Assembly: GCA_022605955.1 (NCBI GenBank)
Contig: JAKCOZ010000020.1
Location: 6,809,001-6,873,000 of the forward strand
Source: Rallus limicola
Taxonomy: Eukaryota; Chordata; Aves; Gruiformes; Rallidae
Direction: 5' to 3'
DNA length: 64,000 bases
Notes under the pieces: model-generated
Told to the model about the DNA's origin: nothing
The model's input: only the letters and a program-made list of their open reading frames with translations
Database searches by the model: none
Translations under genes and position numbers: made by a program
In this document: one piece after another, positions 1-12,600 of the stretch
How the letters are laid out: each line of letters begins with the position of its first letter
Position numbering within the stretch: position 1 is the stretch's first letter

Positions 1-518
1 CATGCTTTTGACGCCATGATAAGAGTTCTCAAAGCCACCTGGGCTTGGGCATGGCCAGTTTCTATTGTTCATGCTTGCATATTCCTTGACAGCTACGTTT
101 AAGAACGTGTCCTATGCTAATAGTTAATGGTATGTTAATCCCTAGGCTATACAATCTCATGTCACTGTAACAGTAAGAGCCACAGGAGCGTTGCGCAGCT
201 CCTTATTAACAAGAAAGTACTTAAAAAAAAAAAGCTTTTGCTATCAGCACAGTTGGAATTTACCACAGCCACGCCACGCATCAAAACAGCCTGAAGAGCC
301 ACTCTGACTAAACGCTCTCCTGCCCACGCTTCAACCAACCCATTGTTAGTTTATTTACTTGCTCTAGTTCACAGTGTCACACACCCAGGCATCCATCTGC
401 AGGACAAACACCACGTGGGTAATGCTACTTCTTAGACTTTGCCGCGCTCTGGTGAGAACCTGGATGCTACCTGGAGTAAGTTCTCACGCCCTCAGGTAAC
501 TCTCTGATCCTGACTTAC
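1..518 (-). other. HECTD4 intron inside the HECT-domain coding region (cut by window edge)
   Basis: This is the intron downstream of E69. It starts with a consensus GTAAGT donor at 518 and runs off the left edge. I see no coding exon and no recognisable repeat in it. The remaining HECT exons, including the catalytic cysteine, must lie further left. Confidence 0.7.
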
Positions 519-674
519 TTGTTCCATGAACCTCCTCGCCTGTGAAGCGGATGTTGAAAGCATAGGTAGGGTCTCCACCGCTGGCCAGTTTAACACAGAG
601 CTGCGAGGACGGCACGCAGGCCAGCTGCCTGGCTGCCTGGCAGAAATAGGAGTTTTCTGAAGAACGGATCTCCC
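519..674 (-). CDS. HECTD4: HECTD4 exon E69 (start of HECT N-lobe, last visible exon)
   Basis: Encodes SSENSYFCQAARQLACVP and ends in ..EEVHGT, the beginning of the HECT N-lobe. Enters and leaves in phase 1. The acceptor is AATAG, next to a T run (680-689 on the plus strand); the donor is GTAAGT. Confidence 0.93.
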
Positions 675-3600
675 CTATTAAAAAAAAAATTCAAAATTAA
701 AATCCCCATACTCTGAGTGTTTTGCATTAATAAGCACCCGAGCTTGGTTAAAACAGATCTGGCTCGTTACAATGGATTAAAGTGGGTTTTGGAAAGGATA
801 AGTGTTTCACATACCTCCAACGATTTCCAAGGGATCCAGGGTGATTTCGGGGGCTGCATGATCAGCAGTTCTTTGGACAGTGGCATTCAGCACTCTGTTC
901 ATTACCATTACTTTTGTGTCGTAAAAGATTAAACCTACATAAAGAGTCACATTTCAGTATAGTTATTCTATCCTTCTACAATCCTAGTTCCTGAAATCCT
1001 CTAAAGGACAACAGCTGAGTAAGAATTTCACCCCTATTAGGTAAGTAAGATATGGATAATTAATCCATATCTTTTTACTTTCCCCCTTTTTTTTTTTTTC
1101 TGCCCCTCACAGTATTAGTTACTAAAGTTCCCTGGAAGAAGCGCTGCATTGGGTTAGAGCATTGAGGAAGACAATTCTAAAGTTAGGGAATTAAATCCTA
1201 GCAGCTCCACTAGAACCTCTGTAAATCAGAAACCCTTTGCCAAACAGCTTTTAGAAATGGGAGGTGTTGTGACAGCAACACTAGAAGGAAGAAAACACAA
1301 TTCAGAAATTGGGGTGTCACACTGCACCACACCCACGGGCTGTACAAACCAAACCCCTCCTGCCCCTCCAGCGCTTACACAAAGGCTTTCTCACTGGGGC
1401 CAATATACTCATGTTCAGTGGCACCTCTGGTGAATTATCTTCTTCTCCAGAAGAAAAAAGCTTGGGTAATGTAATGACCTAAACCTTGGGTCTGTGTGTT
1501 GCCTAAGAAAGACTTGGAAAAACTCCTTGAAATGCTGATGCACAGTATTTTCTTGATCTAAAAATCACATCATCAGCAACAACAAGGACGCCAACATGTC
1601 CTAGGACTGCCACCTGATCAACTGCTTGTTGACTAAAAGAATTTCAACTTACGGACACCCCCAGGAAGATAAAGGACAGGAAAGATGGGCCAACTGCCTG
1701 CACAGCCAAGAAGAGCACACAGTGACTAGTAAGACTTGGAAGAATAACTCCCCTTGCTTTAAAAAATGCACCACAAAAAAGGAAGTGCTCTTAACACCAG
1801 TTTTCCGCTGTCACCTCAGACCCATGCCAGCTTATCAGGAGGAGAATGAAGCTGATAAGCCTTTGTTAGCACACCAAGCCACCCACTGTCTCACTTTCTC
1901 TTTCCTCTGCTCCTTCTCCTTTCTATCACATGTAACACACCCATTAAAATCTTTCAGGCAACAATCACATTCCCTGAGAAACGGACCTTTGGCCTCTTGC
2001 AGTAATGCAGCAATACTATTAGCATACATCTCGGTCTGCCGAAGCTCCACCAATGGTAAGAAGAACGTCTCCAGCGTTGTGTTGAGAGACTGAAGCAGGG
2101 CGAATCGTAGGCGCAGGCTTTCAACGGGAACATCTGAGGTGGGAAACATCAGACATATAAAAAGATCCCCTCCCTTATGCCAAAGTCCATATTTGCAGCA
2201 GCATGGTCCAGAAGCCACACTAGCATCCTTCTAAAGCAGCCCCTCCGGACCCCTCCACATAGAGGGGGCTGACAATGCAAGAACAGCTGTGATCGATGAT
2301 GATCTTTCCTGGATCTCAAATCTCTGGGTATCCAAGTCCGGTATCTTTCATCATCACCAAACCTGCACTATCTGGAGACCCTCTTAAAGGAGCTTAGTGC
2401 TCAGAACAGGGTTTAGGTGACTGAAATCTTCCTAGGCCAGAACTGGAATCCAGCCTTCCTTCTGCCTGCAAGCTAAAATCACCAGGTATCCTCCTGCTCC
2501 AGCGTGACTCAGGATGTATGCTCAGAGAGCAAAGGGTTGTGGTGCATTTCCAACAGTGCTGCCAAAGGCACTGCAGTGCCCAAGGAGAGAGATGCCTAAA
2601 TCCCACATTCCCATTGGGCCACAACCTCCAAAGGAATGGCTCAACTACCTGGCCAGGTCATTCAGGAGCACTACCTGGATCTTCCACTGAAGAAAGCCTC
2701 CTATGCAATCATCTATACATACTCAACAGACAGGAAATCCTGGGATCTGCTGCATCAGCTGGATCCAAATAAACTTCGTGGGGATGGAGCCGTGCTGGTG
2801 TGATTGCAAGGTGACGACAAAGCCTGTTAATATACTGCACAAGGGCTACATCCATCTCCAGTGTCCATTTCCGGGACGCTTTCTGAGCGTGTCTGGCATC
2901 GATGCAGGCACACCTGAAACCAAAGAGACATAAGAACCTGCTGGAATCTAGGCGCGATGCTGCTTGCTAAGAGCCTGTTGAGCACAGCACTAGGGAGCTT
3001 GCTCTACTTCTCTCCCCTTTGCTTTGTTTCACTAAAGAAGTTCTAGCTGGAGAACAAGAACTGATTTATCACCTGCCTTGCCTCACTGTTATTTAATAAG
3101 AAGAAAAAAAGGAATTACCAATTAAGCTTATTTAGTGAACTATCTTCTTTATGCTCTGAAGTGGATACACAGAAAGGAGATGTGGCAATTAGCTTGAGGC
3201 TTGGCACAAGGAGATAAGGGATTCCTTTAAGGGGTTTTCTTCTTGTACAGTGTTGAACAGGGAATAACCATTCCCTCTTCCACACATGACTGACCCAATA
3301 ACAACACTGCCAGTGTACACAATTACCCAGTGCCCAGAGTAGAAAGCTGTTGTGGAAGGAAACCAGAGCCACCCAAGTGGATCTACAGTTAGTTCTTGCC
3401 AGGCAAATTTCTGTTACGGCCTGGAAGCTGTATAGGACGGCGTGGCATGTGGCTCTGTTAGCTCTTTGGAAAGTCAGGAACCTGTGTTCTGATGGCACAG
3501 TCACCCTTCAAAGCATGTTTTAAGAAAACAACCAACAATTCTCTCTATGGGCCTTGCAGCCATGGATAGAAGCTTGCTACTGCATTGGTTAAAGCACCCT

Positions 3601-6600
3601 GGAGTAGGAACAGTTGGGATCAAGTTTGTTGTGGGTTGTTTTGGATTGGGTTTATTTGGGGTTTTTTAGTGAGCACAATTCATCAGTATCATCTATACAA
3701 AGAGATTTGCAAAATCTACCTTTCAAAATGTAGATCATATCCACAGGACAGAATAGCTCTCCACACACTACGGATATCCTGTTTAGATCGGTCAACCACA
3801 AATCTGTGAAATCCATCCAGCGTCAAATACTTCTCCTCAGGAACTGACAGCAAAGATAGGATCATCAAACAGTTAATGGCTTATTGCAAAGCCTACAAAC
3901 CACACAGTAAAATAACTGATGCACAAGGCTACCTGCCAGCTTTCTCCTGGCTCTACCCCATCCCACCATGGTTGGTTTCTCAGGTAGTTCTAAGTGTCAC
4001 GCTATCCAGGTTAACCAGGCCTTCAGCAAACGGCACTCACTCCTTCCTCTCAAGGAGAGGAATTCCCCAGCTGCCCTCTGAAATAGCTCCACCAATGTAT
4101 CTAACCAGGTATGAAGGATCCGTACTTGGCTGAAGGCTGAAATTCCCTTTTCTGGGCTAATCCGGCATTTCCTACAGTGAGAAGCAGAGTCCAAGCTCAT
4201 GCCTGCACACTCTTCCACCTGACTAGAGAAAGAATGACCAAGGAAGATCCTGGAACTAGCCCTCTCATGACATTGCTGAGCTGTGTCGTCCAAGGATAGA
4301 TTAGTTCTGAGGCATCTGAGGCTCCTCTTTCACCCAATTTTCCTCTCCTAACTTAATACATGTTCTATTCTAAGTTGACAAACATGATTTAAAACCACCT
4401 ACTTCAGCCCCACAATCTCCTGTTTACCCCTGTAAGCAGCCCTGGAACTACACCACTCAGGGAGGCCAGTTCACCACCCAGTGTATTCACGGTGCCTATG
4501 CACACTCTTGTGCGAGTTGCACAAGCATGGTTTGCTCTGACTTACACTGAGGCGGCCAGATTTACAGATACACAAATAAAGTTAGGATTTTAAAACACCA
4601 AAAAATAAGTTAGCCTCTCTGCAAACAAAGACAAACCAAATCCATCATGACATCATATGAGCATGCCAAAACAAAAAAACATTACTTCTTTTCTACAATG
4701 AAAACCAATCAAAAAATTCTATTTGGCTACTACCTTCCTGTTTCTTTGTGGGAGACTTTTCAGGGTCCTTCTCTTCAGGTTTGCTTTTCTCAGGAGATTT
4801 TGGCTTTACAGTAGGTTTCTTCTCACTTAAGGCTGTTCGGCTAAGGGACAAAGCGAATGTTAAGATCAAATTTTTCTTCCCTCTGTTCAACCCAAAACAT
4901 TCCTCAAAGGTTTGTTTGTGATCTCAAAGCTCCACCTCCCTCTTCCAAACCGTACATGGGAATACAGAGCAAGAGGGAGGAAGACTCTGGATTCCTAAAG
5001 GGAAATCAAATGGTTTGCAACTGCCAAGAGGCTGAAGACACCAACCTGACGCTATTGAGCATGGATTTTTCCTTTGTAGGCGGTTTAGTAACAGGGCGCT
5101 TGGTGCTCACAACTTTCACTGGGTGCTGTTCTTTGCCCGCCTTGTTGTACTTGCTCTTGTCAAATTTTGGCTTGGGGACACCATATTTCCTTAAAATCTT
5201 CCAACACAGAAAGTGAATAATTACCCAATGCTTTCAAGTTACACAAGGAAAGAAGCTGGAAATAGTTTTCAAAGCACTACCTGAGTAAGCTGGTCCTCTA
5301 GCACCTTCTTTGGTGGGCGGACATTTGTGAAGAATACATGGAGAAGGTTTCCAGGAGTCTGAGAATTGATCTGCTCTTTACTAAGGTAGATATCAGCAAC
5401 CTTGATGGGTTTCGCTGGAGTCAGGCTCAGCATTTGCTCAGAATGGATGCAGCTTTTAAATATTTCTGTGAGGACTTCCCGAGCACCTGGCACCAATTTC
5501 TCACCTAAGAACAATAATAATAAACCAGCAATATGATACAAAGTATTGTGACAACCACTTAGAATTTGAAACATGAAAAATCATTTTGCATCACCTGCTA
5601 CTTGCTCTGAAAAAATTCTACTAGCAGACCTGAATTTTGGCACTCTAATACCCCATTTATGACAGAGAACTGAATGCCATCTCTTGTTTTGGTCACGTAC
5701 TGTAATTAGTATTTCACTGGCTGTAATGGTAATGAAAAAGTAGATTATTCATGATGACAGTATAAAAATGATGTTGTGTAAATAGCACACTGAACTAGCA
5801 GTCAGCTGAATTCCCTCCATCCTCCTCTAGCCCTGATTCAGGACTCTGGCCCACTCCAGGTGAATCAGGGTCTGTAGAGCTTTCAGGTTGTTATAGAGTT
5901 AGAGCTGTACTACTTGAAGAATTTTTACTCTAAAATCACGCTGTGTCAGTCATAAATCATTGCAGTGGCTGTTTTTGATAAAAACTCACTAAAGTCAGTA
6001 GGGTTTTTTTATTTGATGGTGGAGTTTTTGTGGGGGTTTTTTGTTTACTTGCTTGGGGGTTGGTTTGTTTTGTGTCTTTACAGTTCGATTAGCTGTAAGG
6101 ACAGTTGAGCAATGCTCAGATTATAAATAGCTGCTTGCCAAACTGATGGGAGTGAAGAAACTTAGTTTGAAATCCCTCCCTGGCTCCTCCTTGTAGTCAC
6201 CCATCAGTTAGTGAGTCACAGGGAATTCCCACAGGCAAAGAGAAGGCAAGCGAGCCATTTGCCAATATGAAACCCACTTACCTTTTATTGACTTATCATT
6301 GAAATAATCTTCTAGTGCTGGGCTCCCTTGTGTGTCAAATAAACTCTGATTTACAGTAGAAACAGTTAAAATCTCTTCAGTTGACATCTCCATCAGTTCA
6401 TCTTCACCATCCAGACTTGACAAGCCAATGAGATCGCTACTGTTAAAGAGACTGGCTCGGATTTTCTCTATTTTAGCTCTTGACCTTATCTGTGCAAATA
6501 ATGAAATCAGTTAATAGGAATTCTGACAAAACAAATTCATTTCTATTTATATGAATTTGGGTCAGAAGCCTTCTCCCCTTCCCCATGCAGACAAGCACTA

Positions 6601-9600
6601 CTGCATCTCTTCTAACATTCTTCTATGCCAATAATGTGATACCAGATTTCAAGTTCAGCCTAGAAGACATCCTTTCTCACAGCCATGCTGCAAGCGAATC
6701 AGTCACAGCTCTGAATCAGCATTTCAATTCTTAGCCTGGAGACAACCTGGAGAAATACCAGGGAGGAAGGAGAAAGTTTCTGACAGGTAACCTGCCATTA
6801 CTTGCAGCTCTGCTCTCCTTGCTTCGATTCTCCATTTAGAGAAACGTATGGAAATTAGCACAGGCCTTGAAGTCTCAGCTACACAAATCAGGAACAGGAA
6901 CAATAACTTCCTTTGATTCCAAGAATAACCACCATGCATCATGATCAGAGCAGCAACAGACTTGGAGTAGGTTTTGATGTGAATATGTTGACAGCTTTCT
7001 GTATGCACTTTATGGTTTGTTTCAGCTCTGGTGGCTTCATGTCAATTAATAGCTTAAGAAAAGCAACTTAACATTTTCCATCTGAACAAGCTGATTTTCT
7101 TCTAAAAAAGAAACTGGTACAATTCTGCACTATGCAAAAATGCCTCTCTACATTCACAAGCTACCAGAAACGGCTGGGCTTTTACAAGCTCCCAATACCA
7201 TCCACAGCAGTTAATGTAACAGAGAGGAAAGGCTCTCCTGCACAGCTGAAAACCTGGAGTGATTTGGCATCACTGACAACCACCCACAACCACCCACGAT
7301 GCTTTTAAAAATTAACTTGGATCCAGACACCAACAGAATTCATCATGTAAAGTAACCTCATAGAGGAATCTCTAGATGGTTTAAAATATGGGGAAAAGTA
7401 GTCATTAAACATGAAAACTGTCTTGTGGGTCACACCAAAGGGTCACCTCTCTCCTAATTCATCTCCAGCAGCAAATCTTTGAAGACAGTTACACAAAAGA
7501 GGAAATGAATAAATGTTTTCCTTTATGTATTCTCTCAGCCTCCAGAAATTGGCAGTTAAAGATTTCCTGAGTTGAAGGCTGCACTGAGCACTGTGCGTAA
7601 TAGCTACCAATTTATGTGTCCTCCATGAACTTAATCCCTTATAAATTCATTTATACTCTTGGTTTCCACAACACCTTGCATCGATGAGTCCTACAACTTG
7701 GAACCTACGCAATTACTTCCTTCTAGTTTAAAATTGCTACTTGATAACTCCATTGCCAGGTCTCCTGAGCGACAGCAAATGCTCCCGAGATAGCAAATGA
7801 TACAGGGAAAGCCAATGGCAAGCAAAGCACTGTGCTCCTCACCACCCTGTCCAAGTTGAGAACTCCTGGTCTCAGGCTTGCACACACACCGACATACGTT
7901 TGGTCCATACTCATGACCTACACTGAGCTATGCTTTGCTAGCAGTACCTTTCACACTCCATCATTCAAGCTGTGGCCTCAGTCAAGCGGAAGAGTCTTTA
8001 TAGAGGAAAAGACACAGCACACCGTTTCCTCAACAGATCCCAGGGTAACACCCAAACCACAAAAAGCACAGTATTTCTCAAAGCCAGCGGTTCAGAAGTT
8101 ACTAGAACCTGGTGTCATTTTGTCAGAAAAAAACCTGACCCAAAAGGCACCCTGTCTTGACTGAATGATATTACCTCCACCACAGCAAAACCCTTGATTG
8201 GCCGGGACAGAAGCGGCTGGTTGTCTAGAGATGTGACCGTGTACATTGATCCGACGTCAGATACAGATGCTGTTTCTACATTGTCAAGCGGCTCCCCAAG
8301 GCTGCCGAGGCTGCCAAGGCTTCCGGTACTGCAGTGTGAAAGATCCAAACTCTCCTGGCTGGAAACAACGTGTGGTTCTAGCAATCCCGGTGGGATGGCC
8401 AATTCCAGTCCAGCTTGAAACTGGTCGACTGAGATGTCACTAACAGTCCGAGATATACCCTGCGAGCTGCAGAGGGAAGCCTGGCTTGTAGATGCTGAAG
8501 CACTAACACTCATGGCAGGTGTGACACTACTAGAGCTGCTGATATCCAAACTGTCTGCGCTACTCGAAACAGTTGGTTTTTCCAGTTCAGTTCTACATTC
8601 TCCTCCTTCCGCTTTGTCCTTGATTTTTTTGGGATCCTCTTCCTGCAAAGGGATGTAGATCTCATCTTTGAAGACTCCACCATGTGCATTGCATGCCTTC
8701 CTGATCGCACTTCTGACAGTACTCTCCTCCAAGTGAGTTGGTATTCCAGAAATGACCAGCAAGCGGCTGTGAGCTGTGGGACCCACCAGTGCTTGACACG
8801 CATCTGCTACAGCATCGTTCGTCACACCCAACCCCTGTGGATCTTTTTTAGTCAGGTGTCTGAGAATTATAAGCAGAGTCAGTGCTCTATGAAACCACAA
8901 CATGTCCTCAGGCTTGCTTCCTCCTATACTGAGGATGGCAGTATCTGTTTCAGCTGCTCTGGATGAAGAGCGTTTGCCTGAGGATGACGTCTTTTCCCGC
9001 TTCATTTTGACTTTTTTCCTCTTTGACAGCAAACTTGGACTCTGTGGTGTCTGTCCAGGGGAAGATGAAGACGAGGATGAAGAGTCACTCAGATTTGGGG
9101 CACTGGTTGAAGACATCACATTAGCTGTTACACTCATATTGATAGGTAAGGTTACTTCTGCCACAGCAAGGCAGACTTCCATCAGAGCATGGAAGTACGT
9201 TGAAAATCTTCCTTGGTCAGCACCTCCAACACCAGAACCGCCACATGCATTTCCAGACACCCAGTTTTGTGTTTCTTCATCGTACAGCTTGTGAAGTTCT
9301 GACTGCAGGGCCATAAGCATAGCTAGGCAGGGATTTAGCTGAAGAGCAATAGAAGATGACAGTCCTGCTGGATTTTTTTTCTGCTCCAGGTTGTGAATTT
9401 TGCGAAGCAATTCAGCCAAGAGATGAAATATTAACTCCTTCACACACGCTGCCATGTCAGTTGTCCAGAGAAAGTTCCCTGTGTGTGGAAAGCAAGGCAT
9501 GGGAGTGAGCTGCACTGCACCTTTAATAGCTTTATTATTACATGAGTTGCAACAGCAATTTAAAAAAAACACAAAGGCACAAGAAAAGGTCGTTTGGATG

Positions 9601-12600
9601 GCTGTATGTCAGCAGTAAGAGAGGAAGGCTACTGCAAGAAGTGCCCATCAACAGAAAATTTCTGGAGCTTGAAGACAATTTTGGTATAATGCAAGAGCGA
9701 GTGCAGAAATACTCTGTGGCTGTAATTTTTATGTTTTCCCCCTAAACTCTCCCCATTATTGATTCTCATTACTAAGTAAACACTTCATTCCTACCTAAAA
9801 ATTCCACTACTTGCAAGAGAACAGAAGCAGGAATAGTATCCAATTCGTCTTCTGATTTTCCATCCCCATCTTCCAATTTCCAAGTTAACAGCTGTTCTGT
9901 GAATGCCATTGCCAGGGGGAATTCAAGAGGAAGAGAATGCAAGACCAACACAGCTCCAGGAGGAGGAGATACTCCTAAGTGGAAATGTCAGAGAAAACAC
10001 TTATCATGTCTCCAGGCATTTGTAAAGCAAAAGTAGCACTGTATCTTTCAGGACTTTTTTGAGGGTAAATTTATGCCAAGTGAGAATTTTCTCTTTTAAG
10101 CACCTTGTAGTAAACAAACAGGAATCTTTATCTCTAATGATCTGTCAATATAATCTATAATTATAAAAGTACAGATAACATTTTAAATACATGACATGTA
10201 CAGGCTAAAAATACATTTTATTTCATCTCTAAATACATATAGAAGTGGTTTTATAAAAGCCCCTCACAGTATGATGCATGTGATCAGTAACAATAAGACC
10301 AGCAGGGATGTCACGGTTCAGCAAAAGAATTTTGGGACTTCCAAGGGAAAGTTTTTCAGAGCTGACTGCAGCTCAGTCACCTATCTGCTCTAAATAAATC
10401 ACATTGTCTCTCCCTTAGCCTGGAAGGGTAAAACCAGTATGAGCTAGCAAGTCTTGATGATGTATGTATTCCCACACTGGATATATATCACTCTCTGTAT
10501 TAAAGGGCCCTACAAGCACCTGCAAAAGAAAAAGTGAAACCAGAAAACCCACCACAGATCCTGGCAGGTTTCATGGAACTAACAGAAATCAGAGTCAGGT
10601 GGCTCCCACTGGCTATAAAACCATTTCTTCTCGGTTAGGAATGATTGCAGGTTTCTGCTAGGACACGTTTCTTAATGCCTTGTACAAAGGTACCATTGTA
10701 ACCGATGGCAGGACTGGCGCCAGCAGACAGCTCCTGCCCTGAGGCAGTGCCAATGCCTGTCTCACTTCTGAGAACATGCTTAAATAGGCTTTTTAAAATA
10801 TTTTAATTTTTTTTTACCTAGTTTGATGTGGACCTTGTCTGTTGGGGTGATCACCGAAGGGTACTGGTTGGTTGTTGGGGGAGGAGTCAGGCCTGTGTTG
10901 GTTGGTGAGGCATCTCGAGGATAGCACACTGCTTCAATGAGGTTTAACTGCCCATTCCTTTTGACTTTATGCCCAAGCCCATAGACAAGCACTCTAGCCC
11001 AAGGAGCTTTATACAGGGATGAACTAAAAGAGAGCAAGAACAGTTCAGTAAGACCATAAGCAGCTACTAAACATCCAAAGCCAATCACAAATATTAAACG
11101 CTCTGTGGTTATTTATCCAACCACCCAGAAACTGAGTCTCTGAGAACAGAAAAATCTTTAAAATAATTAAATAAAAAGAAACCCCCACACTCAGGGTTCG
11201 GGGAGGCTCAGTGGAGAGGCTCAGCAGCACATCTGTGGTCTTCACCACTCCTGGTTCCTCAATTACTTACTCTTTGCGGAATCCAGACTGACTTTCCTTA
11301 CAGGACACAATTACAAATGCAGCCCCGGGAAAATTAACATCCATATTGACTTTGGATTCTGAAATTGGGAATTCTTCAGCAGGAAACTGTTCTGGTGCCG
11401 TCTGTAACATAACATTTCAGAATTAAATCCCCAAACAGCAGCAAACCATCTCCCTTCTCCTTTATCCAAATAAAATATAGCATTATAAATAACAACACAG
11501 TGTGAGGCCACCTCCTTTCAAGTATGATCCAGAGCATTGCTACTGCTCGTGCTTTCTGAGTGCCCACTACGATCAGAGTAGGAATCCAGTCTCCTCAGAG
11601 AAGCGATTCAGTGTGTAGGACAGTACTGAAGAAGTTAAAATCACATGCAAAGCAAGGGCTCCCGAGAAAGTAAAGCAACACTGCTCATAAAACATTATTA
11701 AATGTTTTACCTGCAAAAAGGAACAGATCTGTTTAGTGAGGTCTAACAGACTCTCCTCTCCTTGATGCAGTGTCCGAGTAATGGCCACAGTAAGCCATTC
11801 TCTAATGGCTTGTGAATTTCCCTGGTAGAAGAGGTCCGTGGCAGCACAGTTCTGGGAATGGACGCAGTGCTGCAGGGACTGGGCCAAAAGAATAGAACTC
11901 GAACTGATGGTTCCATCTGTAATAACAAGATAGATAAGAGAAATCTGGAGATCATGTCGACATGTTTATGTAGCCTGTGAAACAGACAATGGAAAGAGAA
12001 GTTTTAAAACACTCAGAAGATTACAGGCCTCTACTTTCACTCTGGAGTGAGTGCACACCTCCTCTCAAAGGCCAGCAGTAGAAAGGATCCAGTCAAGACC
12101 AGACTGCACCTCCAATGCAGTTGGTTACAGATGGCATGGCCCTCTAGCTACCAGCTGTGTTCTTCAACCACCTCAGCCAGCCAAGAAGGAGCCCTGCTGT
12201 GCACAGCTGCCTCCTTTTGTCCCACGTGCAGGGACATAAAGGCAGGCTTACTTCAATGTACTGCATGTGTACACTGAGGACAAGTGACCAGAAGCACACT
12301 CTTCCTCACTCACTCTATGGGAGGTGAAAGTGGCTTTATCTGTTCTCAAGCTTTCCTCACGTATGCGGACAGAGAATATCACTTTTGGGGGGACCCCAAA
12401 AGGGTCACAAGCCCTGACATCTTCATGGCTGTCATTCTGGAGCTGATGGGAGAAGTCAAAGAAAGACAATGTACAGCGCACACAGGAGCGGACAATTCAC
12501 TGGGAGGCCAGTTTGGAAATGATGTATTAGCAGGGCTTGAATTAGATATATTTTAAAGAGGAAGAACTAAATAAAAGCTTGTAAAATTATTTTAAAGCCA

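Noticed and set aside
1626..2218. Overlapping frames on both strands near 1.6-2.2 kb as separate small genes
   Set aside because: The minus frame is exon E67 plus read-through into introns; the plus frame is its shadow.
5750..5800. C/D box snoRNA-like pattern (ATGATGA ... CTGA)
   Set aside because: Boxes are too close and the flanks do not form a terminal stem.
8902..9294. 130-residue plus-strand open frame
   Set aside because: It is the antisense shadow of the giant exon E60; its length follows from the biased codons of the serine/acidic stretches.
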